Origin: Trema orientale
Taxonomy: Eukaryota > Streptophyta > Magnoliopsida > Rosales > Cannabaceae
Reading direction: 5' to 3'
Assembly: GCA_002914845.1 (NCBI GenBank)
Contig: JXTC01000423.1
Location: forward strand, 3,438 to 67,437
Length of the DNA stretch: 64,000 bases
In this document: positions 10,308-24,592 of the stretch, one piece after another
Position numbering within the stretch: the first letter of the stretch is position 1
Layout of the letters: each line of letters begins with the position of its first letter
The notes under the pieces: model-generated
The model's input: the letters and a program-made list of their open reading frames with translations, nothing else
Told to the model about the DNA's origin: nothing
The model's database searches: none
Program-made: the position numbers and the translations under genes

Positions 10308-11492
10308 CTATTTAAAGTAGTAAGGAAGATCAAGGACATAGAGGAGGAAGTAGGCCCAAATGACACCGGAAATTCCTCCGAAGAAGAAGCCGCCGGTGAA
10401 CTTGGCCCACCCGTCCGCCGTTTGGAGCTGGTCAGGCTCCTTCTTCCGCCCAGTTAGGGTCAAGGAAGGAGCACTGGATGGCTCTCCTTCGTTGAAGGAA
10501 GCAATGCCGTACTGTGTTAGGCAAATGCTTAGGATGACAACAAGGCCAGCAGCAGCCAAGGACCCTGCTCCCCCAGCATAGGGTGTGTTCCTCAGAGGCC
10601 CAGCCTTAACAAATGGGCCAACAAGGAGAAACCCATGAGCCAGGCCCACCTCAATGCCCCTGAGAAGTGGGCTGACTGCGGTCCGGTAAGCAGGGAGGTT
10701 GGAGAGGTACCAAGCAATCAAAGGGCTGGATGTTACTGGGGTCTCCAGGCTTCCAATGAAGGGATCACCATTGATGGGCTGAATCACTTGGAACGTTGGC
10801 TGCAACATCCACCAAGACTCAGCATACATTAAACTTTTCTCCTATCTCAAGATTTTTACTTTTTGTAGCCTAAAATTTATAAAAAAATTCAACATGACTA
10901 AGACTTTATTTTATCTATATGGTACTCATGCTCAATCCTATAATCTTTTGAAGGCAAAAATACTCTTAATAAATTACTAAGTAGGTAGGTTTTATCAAGA
11001 ATAAAATTCAAATTTTATTAGAACAAATTATGTACCTGACCACCCGATTTATTTCTCATAAACTTAAATACTTTATTTAAACTTCGTCGGAATAAATTAT
11101 GCACCTGACTACTCAACCCACTTTTCATAGACTTGATAGTAATTAAAACTCATATGAACATATAATGAACATGACCACTCGACTTACCCATTATAGACTA
11201 AGTAGTTAATTTCAAGTTCATAAAGCGACAATGTTGCACACAATTGAAATTTACATGCGCTTCATCTATGTTATATAGATGTATGACGTTATTCGATATT
11301 TTATAAACATATGTATGTATTATTTACCTTTTCGGATTGGACAGCCTTGACGGTGAAGGAAGAGGGTCTTCTAGAAGGCAGAAGCCTAAGAGGAGAAGCA
11401 GAGAGGCCTTTGGGAGAGAGCAGAGCTCTTGAGAGTGGGGAAGTGAAGTTGGACTTGAGCTGACTAACCATTGGGGATGTTGCAGTGGCCAT
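10308..11492 (-). CDS. PSAL: Photosystem I reaction centre subunit XI (PsaL)
   Basis: PsaL is a thylakoid membrane subunit of photosystem I that helps dock LHCII during state transitions and binds PsaH, PsaO and chlorophyll. The gene has two exons on the minus strand: 11492-11328 (55 codons, ending at AAG|GTAAAT) and 10799-10308, giving 218 residues, close to the usual 219. Exon 1 encodes a Ser/Arg-rich chloroplast transit peptide ending near [11 protein letters not shown]. Exon 2 carries the mature core with [34 protein letters not shown] and three membrane helices, including [18 protein letters not shown] and the C-terminal helix ending VLDLPYYFK. The open frame extends 10 codons past the acceptor into the intron, which should not be included. 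Confidence 0.97.
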
Positions 11493-11652
11493 GTCTTTGC
11501 TCCTCTCAACCCAAAATCAAGAATTAAAACTGTAAAGTAAGAGTTGAAGAGGGAGAAGAGTAGTATGATAATAGAGAGCCCAAGTATCTGCCATGGAAGA
11601 TTGTGGTCGTCACTCACTCTCAAATTTCATTGGATAAAATGTAACCAATAAC

Positions 11653-11665
11653 CTTATCCCTTATC
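11653..11665 (-). promoter_or_regulatory. Paired I-box-like motifs upstream of PSAL
   Basis: On the PSAL coding strand GATAAG occurs twice in tandem (GGATAAGGGATAAGG), about 160-175 bases upstream of the ATG, with a CCAAT-type motif next to it. GATAAG I-boxes are known in light-regulated RBCS and CAB promoters. That they act here is inferred from motif and position only. Confidence 0.4.
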
Positions 11666-11770
11666 CGACCCCAATTTTTATTTCATTTTTCGCAATTTTC
11701 AAAACTGGGCTTGGATCACTTTTGGGTTTCTAACTTGGATCCCACCCGAAATCTTGATGGGCGAAAAAGG

Positions 11771-12121
11771 CATGGGTAGTACTAACTTGGGCCAAAATGA
11801 CTTTTTCGTTAATTTTTTAGGAAAATGACATTTTTAGAAGTATCAAAAACATTTTGACCTACATGAAAAACTCCTAAAAGTATCATAAATAATGATTTTT
11901 CCATGGTCAATAACCTCCTATATGAAAAACTCCTAAAAGTATCATAAATAATGATTTTTCCATGGTCAATAACCTCCTATATGAAAAACTCCTAAAAGTA
12001 TCATAAATCAATAACCTCTTAATTATAGGTCAAAATATTTTTGACACTTCTAAAAATATTATTCTTTTTTATAAAAAAATTCACAGAAAAATCATTTAGG
12101 CCCAAGTTAGTCTTACCTATG
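11771..12121. mobile_element. Foldback MITE with internal 59-bp tandem repeat
   Basis: The left arm (CATGGGTAGTACTAACTTGG and onward) is matched in inverted orientation by the right arm ending CCAAGTTAGTCTTACCTATG. The arms share roughly 35-60 bases with mismatches. Inside, a 59-bp unit beginning ATGAAAAACTCC is repeated about 2.5 times (starts at 11863, 11922 and 11981); the third copy lacks an internal stretch of about 16 bases. No clear target-site duplication was found. Confidence 0.7.
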
Positions 12122-12167
12122 TCCTTTCGTGGATCATTTTCCATTTTGGCCCTCAACTTATTTTTAA

Positions 12168-12708
12168 GGGTTTATGGCACAAATGGTCCCTGAACTATCC
12201 AACTTGTGGCATTTTGATCCTCAAAATTTTAATTGTGGCAATTAAGCTCTAAACTTTTCATTTTGTAGCAATTTGATCTCTAAAGTGTCTAAGACTCTAA
12301 ATTGCAACTTCTTATTAAATTTCTAACCAAAAAGACATATGAGGAGCACATTGTAGCATTTGAAAGAGTATTTAAATGAATTTAAACTGAAGAAAAGGAT
12401 TCTGGGATAATGAAATATGTATTCTTTGAATTTTTTAGAATTATTAGAGTTGCAAATTTAAAGAAATTTTTTTTTTGTGATTATTAATTTTTATGCTTAA
12501 AATTCTCAAATTACTTTTCAAATACACTTTTCAGAGGTCACTATGTATGTTTTTAGTCAAAAATTTAACGGTAAATTGTAATTTAGACAGTTTAAAGACT
12601 AAGTTGCTATAAATCAAAAAATTCAGAAGCTTAATTGCTACAATTGAAACTAAGAGGACCAAATTGCCACATATTAGATATCTCAAGGACCATTTGTGGC
12701 ATTAACCC
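12168..12708. mobile_element. MULE-like MITE with long terminal inverted repeats
   Basis: The ends GGGTTTATGGCACAAATGG and (reverse complement) GGGTTAATGCCACAAATGG start inverted repeats of about 140 bp that alternate GGCA/GCAATT and GATCC/GGTCC blocks. A 9-bp flanking duplication is present with one mismatch (TATTTTTAA at 12159-12167; TGTTTTTAA at 12709-12717). Long inverted ends plus a 9-bp TSD indicate a non-autonomous Mutator-like element. There is no transposase. Confidence 0.82.
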
Positions 12709-15434
12709 TGTTTTTAAATTATCATTGGTCTGTAAAACATTACTCAAGTATCATTTTGATCCGGACTTTGAACTTGTTCTGACTCTAATTGAACAGTCAT
12801 GTGATAATCCATGGATTAAAAATGCTAACAGAAAACCATGGATTAAAAATGCTAACAGAAAATCATAGTTCAAGTAACAAAATGTGACTTTTGATAATCT
12901 GTATATTAAAACTGAAATAATAATAAAATTTGGATGCTAAATCTGAGACATTCTAAAAATCAGGATTAAAATATGATTTTGGTTATTATTCAAAGACAAT
13001 AATAAATAAGAATAACTTTTTTTTTGGTTTTTATTTTTAAAGGGGCTCTTTGCTTTATGCTAGGATCAAAATAGTTGAGTCTATTTAATTCAAGGACTAG
13101 TGCTTACTTTTCGTAGCTATAAAGTGGTGCAATATGTGGAAAAAGCACAACCTCATTTGCCCACGAGATTAACAATGCCCACATATTAAAATATCTGTAA
13201 ATATTGCTAATGTAACTATACATATGATGATCTGGTTTTTATTTTATTTTATTAAAAAATATATATCATGATCTGATTACAAACACGGTCTGAGAGAACA
13301 TAATTATTGAACTGAAATGTTATCGAATAAGTTTCTAATAGAATTCCGATATTAATCTTAACATGAAGATGAATATTTCAAATTCAAGCTAAGCGACAAT
13401 AAAACATAAAGTTGTAGTTCCAAACTGAAAATCAAATGGGGCAACATTGACCAAGTGGCTTTTAAGTTTTGACTAAACTGTTTTATTGAATAGAAAGTCT
13501 TGAACTATATATGGTATTGGTATGGTCCAAAACGATCACTATGTTGACTTGGTCAAAGCCATCGGAGAAGACGAGCATGGATATTCTTATTCTTAAACAG
13601 TTGGATCAGCCTTTTTTCGAAACAAAACAAAACTTAGGTTATTATGAAAGTGAAGAAAATTATTAATATATAGAGCCATCAAAATTTGCTTCAAACAGAG
13701 GTCACACTGCATGTAGCAATATGGTAAGTTTGAATGTCACAAGAAAATTGTGTATAAAGGTTATGAACAAATCCAGTGAACCTCAGTCATAGATGACTTG
13801 ACACGACACACTGTCCTTTATTACTTATTATTATTGTTTGTGAAGTGAAGGGACAATATTATTTTCCAGTTTTAAGAATTAATTGTGCTTAAAGCTAAGA
13901 GCTTTAAATAAAATTTGACAATTTTTTTGAGTTGGCCAGATGGTTCGGATATGAAACAAAATAGTCCAACTGACTTTTCATTTATATTTATATATATCGA
14001 AATTTATATCTTAATATATCAAAAGTTATACTTAAACAGAAAATACATGGATCATAAACTATACAGATGAAAATCTAAAACCTGAATTGAAAGCATCACC
14101 AGATGAAAGATTTATAAATACATTTAAACCCAAAAACGTTTTTCTTTTTTTAAAAGGGAAAAAAAAAAAAACAACAAACAAACAAAGAACTACGGGACAT
14201 CTTCCTTTTATTTATTCTTTGTTTGACTGTTTGTTTATTTGATAAAAGGGTCATCTTCTACTTAAGAAAAGTGACCCATGGAGTCAAGATTACGCTCACC
14301 TAGAGGCATGGATGGATACGTTAATAGGACCAAAAACCTGTAAGTAAGGCCTCTTCGGTGAATGTAAGTGTACCGATTTATTTGATAAACAAGTACGATA
14401 TAATACTAACTTTAAAAAAATGAAATATAAAAATAAAATATAAAATATAAAAGTATGGAAAGTTTAAAAAAAAAAAGTATGATATATAAGGAAATACAAA
14501 AAGCAATTAAAATCTTATATTTACTTCTTTTTTTTTTTTTTTGGTTAAACATCCTTAAAATTACTTACATATATCTAATACGAAAACAAATAATTTGTTG
14601 AATTTTGGTATCTCAATCCATATCAAATTGATGAATATAAGACAAATTAAGTCAAAAATTAAAATTATTTTGTTTAAAAAACTGATCGGAAAATTTCAAA
14701 ATTTAAATAAGTCTATCATTATTTCTTTAATTGGAAACTGAGACTCCAAAATTAAATATTTTGATTTTTAGTCAAAAGCCTTTTTCAAGAATCCCGTACA
14801 CTTTTGGTTTATTTATTTATTTATTTTTGGTTGAAGAATCTCGTCACCTTAGAAGTATAGAACAATTAGCTCTCGAAATGCTTTATCATCTTCTTCAATG
14901 TAACTCTCACTTATATATGCTTTCACTATGTAGGAGAGAGTTCATCAAGGTCTCTCTTTCCTCACGTATATGTTATCCATAGAATTGTGACGATATGATT
15001 ATAAGTATATGTGAGTTTTGTTTATCATTGTATTTGATTCTTTATTGTTTCTATTGTTTTTTTAATATATATGAAGTTTTCAAATTCAAATATGGAAGAT
15101 ATTATGCTGTCCGAAATATTTCTTTGTGGAAATAGGAAACAATCTAAACATATTTGGGAAACTAAACTTAAAGAACTTTAAACATTAGAAAATTCTAATT
15201 GCTCAAATTTAAATAGATTTTAACGATAATGATTACAAATAATCGTAACTTATAAGAATATTAATTCTTAATTTAATCCATTATCGATCTTCACATCGTA
15301 TAAATCATAATAGCAAATTCTCACTAGTCGTTAGTAGAATGTAGTTGCTTGACATATTCCGACGGATCTTTGTATTGGATTAGTTATTGGTTGAATCAAA
15401 TTATATTTTGTAGAAAAAACTAAATCAATAACTT

Positions 15435-15528
15435 AAATTATTTTCCATCTTAACAATACTTTTCTATATTTGGTTCTATACAAATTATTTTCCATCTTAA
15501 CAATACTTTTCTATATTTGGTTCTATAC
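15435..15528. repeat. 47-bp direct tandem duplication
   Basis: The unit beginning AAATTATTTTCCATCTTAAC is present twice back to back with essentially no differences, so the duplication is recent. It is non-coding. Confidence 0.9.
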
Positions 15529-15949
15529 TTAAAACTCTAGACCACATACAAATAAACAATTTGGGATTCAGCCATAAAATTAAAATAAAAAAACAAGAAC
15601 AATCTAGAAATTTGATTGCTTGGTATTTTTTTTTTAAATGAAGATAATTAAATTACTGGTTATTGGTAAAAAAAATCAGAAGATCTTAACAAATCAGGGC
15701 TTCATAATGTCAAAATTAGAAATCTTCAAAACACGTTTGATTGGTGGGTGTTTAATATGTCAAAGCCGACAACCAACACAAGGTATTTTTTGTTAGTTTT
15801 GTTTGGTAAAGCGTCATTTTTATTATTTTTTGTAAAAGCTTGTCTGATAATATTTACCATTAAAATTGTACTAGGAATCATCCTCCCGGGCTGCCTAAAC
15901 TTATATTTTTTTTTTTCTAGTAATTAAAAGTTTAAAAAAATTATTTTAG

Positions 15950-16319
15950 GGATAACTGCAAAAAAAAATACCCTGGACCATTATAATTTGGTTTGTTTGG
16001 ATGTTCTGCAATTTAAACTCTGAAGTTTGGACTCTATAAAATAATACTTTGAAATTAAGAATTTCTGAAAATTAATACTCTGGACAAATTTTTTGACCAA
16101 TTTTAGGAACGAAAAAACAATAAAATCCTCCATTAAAACAAGATTAATCCATATTATTCATCTTAATTTTGAGGATATTATTGTATTTTATCAGTTAAAA
16201 ATCGACACGGGTATTAATTTTCAGAAATTCGTAATCTTAAGGTATTATTTTGCGGAATCTAAACTTTAGATCTAAATTATAGAACATCCAAACATGAGGG
16301 TATTTTTTTACAATTATCC
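15950..16319. mobile_element. 370-bp MITE, family with ends GGATAA(C/T)TG, copy 1
   Basis: The left end GGATAACTGCAAAAAAAAAT is matched by the right end, which reads GGATAATTGTAAAAAAATAC in reverse complement. The inverted repeats run about 130 bases inward and share ATTAATAC and TTTCTGAAAATTAATA blocks. Related copies occur at 36271-36613, 36625-36755 (half) and 54891-55385 (with an insertion). Mutator-like affiliation is inferred from the long inverted ends only. Confidence 0.75.
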
Positions 16320-16955
16320 TTTTATTTTAAGTAGAAAAGGTGAGTAAATTTTTAATTTTTTATGTTTAAATTAGGGGGGGAAAAACATCCAAGCAAATTA
16401 TAGTTCCACCACTCTTTTTTTGGAAGAACTTAACCAAAAAGGAGGTCATAAGAAGATTCTACAATACAGGGCACTAGGCCTAGTCCGCTTGAATCTAGGA
16501 CCCATTCAACAAAGTTAATCCAAATCCAATTAGAAAAAACCACACCTCAATCACTATCATTCCTTTTCTATTTATTTAATCTTTTTCCCCTCTTTTTCAA
16601 AAGAATCCAAATTACTTTCAAAAACCTAAAACAAAAACAAAAATAGAAAATTTTATATATATATATATTTTTTCAAAATAGAGAAAAGGAGCAAGAAATA
16701 ACAACTTCGTTTGTCTCTCTCGCAAACCAGGTTGAGGCACACCACGGCTCACGTTAAAAATTTATTATAAATAGCAAAAACAGAGTTCGAAACATTGAAA
16801 TCAGAAACTTTGAATCCCCAAATCCTCAAATCCCTAAAATCCTGAAAAGGGCTTTCTTTTCTTTCTTTAGGGAAAAAAAAAGGAAAATCCCATGAGCGCC
16901 TATTGTTCTCTCGCCATTGATATTTTGTTACCAGCATCCTTTTTCTGACATATAG

Positions 16956-19233
<2,278 letters not shown>

Positions 19234-20480
19234 CAAAAGAGTTGATACTTCTTTTTTTTTGAAAAAAAAAAAATCAAAAGATTTGATAATTTGATAGATC
19301 TTTTTTTCCTTCTAATTAAACCTTGCCTCTTTGTGTTGCATATAATTCGTGGCCCCCACCATTGTGGTTGATTAATCACTTTCACTTAGGTTATTTGGAA
19401 CAACCATTGTATACTTCTTTTGGTTCAACCTTTTACGTTGATATTACACATAGGACGAGCGAATTGCTTAAACCTTTTCCTCTCAAGAATTTGTGACGAG
19501 GAATACAAGAAACTTTTGTTTCCATAGGTGAAAGAGCAATGAAGCAGTTTTCTTTAGATGTTTACCATCAACAAATTGTGTTTATTTCTTATTGAAAAAT
19601 GTGTATTACACGTTTTCAACAAATTATGATGACCATGTCATTCAAATTACAAGTTTACATTAATGTCATTATAAATTTAGAATCATGTATAATGAATTTA
19701 ACATAGTTTAGCAAAGATTTTGTTGTTTGAATCAGATACAGAAACAGATATTTTGAAAATTCTCACGTCTTCTCTGTTTTGGGGAGTTGAGGACAACGTG
19801 TCTTATCAGTTGTATTATTCATTCATCAAGCAAGCGCACACTTGCATAATTGGTGGAGAAAAGACAAGCCCTTGGTCAGCTTCGTTTGAACTCTGCTTAA
19901 GCTTCAGATTCTACTTGTCCACATACTAAACAGGCAAACATTTATCAATAGTCTGCCTTATTGTATACTTGAAGTTTTTAACTTCCTTTGGGAAAACGTG
20001 ATTGCATATTACGCCATTGGTTTTAAGTTGCTCCTGAGCGATAAGTTATAAAACCTTCAATATACAAGGACCTGATTCTAGAGTTTCTAAAAATTAAATT
20101 CGAGAAAAAAAAAAAGGATTTCTAAAAATTGAATTCGTGAAGAAGAAAGAAAAAAGGTATTGATTACTAGTGTGTGATGTGATTAATCAATACATCATTA
20201 TCATGTACAACTAAAAATTACACTATAGGATGAGTTTGAAAACTAAAACAAATAAATTGTTCGTTGCAACGACTGTGCATAACTTAATAGGCTCACATAC
20301 TCGTTCTAAGCTATAGTTACTTGGTCAAGAGATGGGCAATATACCACATTAATTTCAGATATTGAATTCTTAAATTGCAATATTATATATATATATACAT
20401 ATATATATATATGTCTATTAACATTGTAGAAAGAAAAATGGATGTCCTCGGTGACAAGCGAAGCCTGTCCTCCTGGTGTT
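19234..20480. other. 3' flank and intergenic DNA, nothing recognised
   Basis: The sequence is AT-rich with short direct repeats (for example GATTTCTAAAAATT-like blocks near 20080-20130) and a TA tract near 20385-20412. No gene, RNA or clear transposon ends were found. Confidence 0.5.
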
Positions 20481-20489
20481 TTTGTGTCT

Positions 20490-20690
20490 TTTTTTTTTAA
20501 TCTATATATAAGTATAATTTTTGCCAATTAAAATTTATCATGCACGTCTTTTTATAATAAAATAAGAGAGAGAACATTAATAATGCACGTCTTTTTATGC
20601 ATATTATTATAAGTGTTGGATTACTGTCAAATGATGATCCAACAATTAAAAAAAATACTTAGGTAAAAAAAAATACATTAGAGACCTATA
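20490..20690 (-). repeat. Dispersed repeat, copy in reverse orientation to 35580-35780
   Basis: Read on the minus strand this shows a GGATCATCATTTGACAGTAA-like block, then AAAAAGACGTGCATTATTAA, then TCTCTTATTTTAT. The same order occurs on the plus strand at 35580-35780. The block GACGTGCAT appears twice here. It is probably a transposon-derived family; no ends were fixed. Confidence 0.6.
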
Positions 20691-20774
20691 TATATTAGTT
20701 TTGATTGATAATTGTATACTATAGATATATTGGTTAACATTTATTTTATTTTTATTTTTTTTATGTAAAAGATA

Positions 20775-20838
20775 AATGCACGTTTTGGTATTATTAGTTG
20801 TACAAATGCACGTTTTGGTATTATTAGTTGTACACATT
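20775..20838. repeat. 32-bp tandem duplication
   Basis: The unit AAATGCACGTTTTGGTATTA and onward is present twice in perfect tandem. It is non-coding. Confidence 0.85.
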
Positions 20839-21353
20839 TATTACTTCTCTTTTAAAAGGTGTTTCGACTTCATTTTTTTTTTAGAAAAAAAAAAAATAGG
20901 ACTTAATTAATGACTTCAATTTATTACAAAGCAAAAAAAATTACTCACGCATCCTATGAGTCGAACTTTTGATCCAGAGAAAAATACTTATTTTAAATAA
21001 TAAACTTATTCTTTTAAGTAACATGTATTTTTATTTTATAGACACTTATATACCGACTTAAACACTAGTTTAATAATCTGTAATAAGTCTAAATCAATAA
21101 AACATAAACTTGAACTAGGAAAAAGAACCTCTATCTGATTGTGAAGCAAAGTTTTTATTTTTCTCATTGGAAGTCTTTTGAATAAGGTTTACATATATTT
21201 TGCGATATTGAGATTTGGAAAACAAAGTATTATTTTCTTTTACCTTTTTTTTTTCATATTTTGATCAGTTTTCTTATTATATTTTTCAAACTAATTTTTT
21301 TAAAGGTGAATTTAAGAATGTTTTGGGTTGTATTATCATCGACACTTTGAAAG

Positions 21354-21520
21354 ATGCATACCGTGATTAGTCCCTACAACATCTTGGGGCCGAGATCGGG
21401 GCACTGGGCTGGTAGGAAAGAACCTTTACATTTAATACTCTGGAAGGAGCCACTTAGATTCGAACCCATGACCTCTAACATCCAAGTTAACAACGTTGTC
21501 GCTAGACTACTTGTTTGGTG
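21354..21520 (-). mobile_element. SINE-like element with tRNA-type promoter boxes
   Basis: On the minus strand the sequence has a box-A-like TAGTCTAGCGACAAC (about 21490-21507) followed about 30 bases later by a box B, GGGTTCGAATCT (near 21456-21467), the internal polymerase III promoter of tRNA-derived SINEs. It does not fold as a complete tRNA gene. The boundaries are approximate. Confidence 0.5.
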
Positions 21521-21755
21521 GCTACCCATTTATATATATTTTTATTCTTCTCTATATTCTAAATGGAAAATTTGGTAGCACTAATTAATAAATAGTGGGC
21601 ATGTGCCTACCTTCTACTAGTATATATACAAAAATATATATACATTTTAAGGAAGCATTCTTTACCATTTATTATGGGAAAAAACTTATTTTTAGCTAAA
21701 TAAAGGTTGCAGAAATATAAGTCTTGTTATTGATCTGGTCTTAACTATTATTTAA

Positions 21756-22232
21756 GGCTGACAATTCATGATATTATATTATATTTGGATCGATATGATT
21801 AAGGTACGATACGATAATATCTTAATAAGAATACGACATAATTAATAAATATGTCAAAAACTTAAATCTGAATACGATATGACACGTATAATATATTTAA
21901 TAAATGTATTATGTATTCTATTATAACTCATTTTACACAATTACTCATATTTAACATGGCTATGTATTAATTAAAATTTGTTAAAAATTAATCAAAATCA
22001 CATTCAAAACCTTTAAGTATTAATAAACGTGTCATGTTTGTGTTGTGTTGTGTTGATATGAAAATAAATTGTTTAATTAAACGAAATACATGGTTGTTTT
22101 CGAGTTAAGTGGGTTGATCCGAAACTCACATATTTGTTATATGTGTTATATATGTTTTTGAATTAATACGAAAATTAAATGTCCTACACAAACCCTTTTA
22201 TTCATGTCATTGTAAAAAATTGTTAGTCCTAA
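21756..22232. mobile_element. Diverged hAT-like MITE
   Basis: The ends AGGCTGACAATT and (reverse complement) AGGACTAACAATT resemble the TAGGGGTGGCAATT ends of the hAT elements at 3845 and 51890. The interior contains similar ACACGTATAATAT and TTGTGTTGTGTTG blocks. No exact 8-bp duplication remains, so this is probably an old copy. Confidence 0.45.
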
Positions 22233-22317
22233 TTATATTAATTCTTTAAACAAAATAATATGACAAATTAATTGTCATTGGTAATATATGGCAACGACAC
22301 ATTCTATTTATAGAAAA

Positions 22318-22938
22318 CTAGTGCGTCTCCAGTAGATATGTTAAATGCCATGCCAATGATAAATTTTAGCATTTGGCTGAAAAATAATTATCCAATGATG
22401 GGCTATATTTGGCAAAAATTTTAGCATGTATTATTTATTGTATCAAATGTAGTGCATAGAATAGCACATACTAAATTTTAGCATTTGATGCTATTTATAA
22501 TATTGCTACTATTTTAAATATTAAATATTCATATGTTTTGCAATATTATGAAAATTCAATATATATTTATAAAATTTTTCATCAAATTTTATTTAGAAGT
22601 TTATCCATACTAAATTGCAGTCAATTAGAATTAATAAGAGAATAAAATTTTATTTACAATTTTTTTTTGCATTGATTAGTTTGTTTATTTATGTAGAATA
22701 TAAGTAATTCTAAACTAGTAGATGAAGTTAATTTTTAAGATAAGTAAGCAGATGATAAAATAATAAGAGTTAAAAGTAAAAAAAATACTTTGTACAAAAA
22801 ATTAATGTTAAAATTTCAACATAACATTTCTTTTAGCATGTACATATATAAGCAAAATTCAAAAAGTATATATTAAGTTGGGTAAGTTATGCTAATTTAG
22901 CATTAGCACACCTTACAATAATGCATTGGATGTGGTCT
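22318..22938. mobile_element. Possible non-autonomous element with TTTAGCAT blocks
   Basis: The stretch from GTGCGTCTCCAGTAGATATG to CATTGGATGTGGTC contains several TTTTAGCAT/TAGCATTTG blocks on both strands, so it partly folds back on itself. CTCCAGTAGA-type starts are known from PIF/Harbinger-like MITEs. The ends are weakly matched and the class is uncertain. Confidence 0.35.
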
Positions 22939-23217
22939 TAATACCAATTGTCAATTGATATTTTTTGAAAAATATAGTATTTATAAGAAATCACATTTTT
23001 TTAAAGATCAATTTAAAGAAATCACATTTTTTCACCTATTTAATAAATAATCACTTTATAATTTTATTTTGATAAAGAACTATTTTTTAATTTGTTTATT
23101 TATTTTTTATAAAATAAATCAATTTTTGAAAAAATAAATCAATATTTGAAATAGTAAATCATTTTTTTTAAATAAATCAATTTTAAAATATTAAAGTAAA
23201 TCAACACTATTAAAGTA

Positions 23218-23955
23218 AATTGAACGCTCCAAGTCCCACATTGATTTGCTTTGGAAAAATCATAGATATTTAAGTAGTGGTCTGTGAGCCCAAAAAATAT
23301 CTTCATGCTAGCACTTTTGGGTGACCAAATGTAACACTATCTTCATGCTAGTACTTTTAGGTGACCAACTGTAACACTATTGGGTCTCACCTAAAAGTGC
23401 TAGCTTGAAGGTACTTTTGAGCTCATTGACCATGACTTAAATACCTATAATCTTCTAATTAAATATAACTCCACTGTGCCTCACCTCCATTAGGTCTCAC
23501 CTAAAAGTGTTAGCTTGAAGATACTTTTAAGCTCACGGACCACCACCTAAATATACATAATCTTAAAGTGCTAGTTTGAAGCTAGTTTGAATGTACTTTT
23601 TGGCTTCACTACTTAAATACTCATGATCTTCCTAGAGTATATCCGATGTGAGACTTGGGTCGTTATAATCTCCCCTGTTAAAGGCCTAGCGTCCTTGCTA
23701 AGGGGTCCACATTTAATAGCCCACGTATAACTCCTATGAGACGGGTCCATATTCACTATGATTCCGACTGGTGGCAGTTTTCCAAAACTCACACCGGTAT
23801 GGATTGAGTCGGTTCTGAATACCAAATGTAACATCACTGGGCCTCACTCCAGAAGTGCTAGTTTGAAGGTGCTTTTTGGGTTCAAAGACCACCACTTAAA
23901 TATCCATGATCTTTCTATAGCATACTCAATGTTAGACTTGGAGCGTTACAATAAA
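23218..23955. repeat. Inverted and tandem array of ~80-120 bp units
   Basis: The left boundary GAACGCTCCAAGTCCCACAT is mirrored at the right boundary by ATGTTAGACTTGGAGCGTTAC, giving inverted repeats of about 120 bp. Between them, units with AAAAGTGCTAGCTTGAAGGT, GAGCTCA and ACTTAAATA occur at least four more times in both orientations. A block containing GTCTCATAGG/GTTATACGTGGG lies at about 23640-23800. It could be a rearranged transposon; there is no protein. Confidence 0.6.
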
Positions 23956-24154
23956 TCAATTTGTTATAAAGTAAATCAATTTTTTTAAAAATAAATTATT
24001 TTTCAAAAAAATAAATCAATATATTTTGATATACTAAATATGAAAAAGGGTCAATTTTTGAACAATTTTTGAAATTCGGTCATTCTTTAAAAGTGTTTGA
24101 CGGTCATTTTGTGAACTATGATTCAAAATTCGGCTATTTGGCTAAAAAGTCCAA

Positions 24155-24592
24155 AAAAGTAGGGTTTATTACAAAAATCCAAGCCCAAAGTACTAAAATT
24201 TAAAAAATCTCGGATGGACTGATTTTTTTGAAAAATCTCGGATTGATTTAGAAAAATATCACTTTTTAAAAATATTATTAGAAAAATAAGACTTTTAAAA
24301 AATATTTAGAAAAATACCATTTTTTCTTCAAAATTGGTATTCTCAATGATACTCGAGGAAACCAACTAGATTAGTTAGAGTAACTAATTCAGTTACTTGA
24401 AGTAACTATTCAAATTACTTCAAGTAACTCAACTAGCCACTTTAAGTATCTCACGAATTAATAAAAAATGATATTTTTCTAAATATTTTAAAAAGTGATA
24501 TTTTTATAATTAAATCTGAAATTTTTTAGAACAACTTTAAATTCCGGAATTTTTTCAATTTTTTTGAAAAATTACCGTAGAAAATCAAATTT
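24155..24592. repeat. ~430-bp foldback repeat, copy 1 (second at 61440)
   Basis: The repeat runs from TTATTACAAAAATCCAAGCC to AAATTACCGTAGAAAATC. The halves are partly inverted repeats of each other (ATATCACTTTTTAAAAAT against TTTTAAAAAGTGATATTT). The centre holds a palindromic run of AGTTACTTGAAGTAACT blocks. A second copy, roughly 85-90% alike by eye, is at 61440-61866. It is probably a MITE. Confidence 0.75.

Larger units (their letters stand above)
12835..16900. other. AT-rich intergenic region, no gene seen
   Basis: No gene could be supported over about 4 kb. Seen instead are a 47-bp perfect tandem duplication (15435-15481 and 15482-15528), a 370-bp inverted-repeat element (15950-16319), and many A or T runs. 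The last few hundred bases are the promoter and 5' leader of the phosphatase gene. The short frame at 14731-14982 shows no recognisable domain. Confidence 0.55.

Noticed and set aside
11863-12030. CRISPR-like direct repeats
   Set aside because: The units are contiguous 59-bp tandem copies without spacers, inside a plant MITE.
12635-12868. 77-residue open frame
   Set aside because: It begins in the inverted end of a MULE-like MITE and crosses a short tandem repeat.
21354-21520. tRNA gene
   Set aside because: Boxes A and B are present, but the stems of a cloverleaf are not; a SINE-like element fits better.
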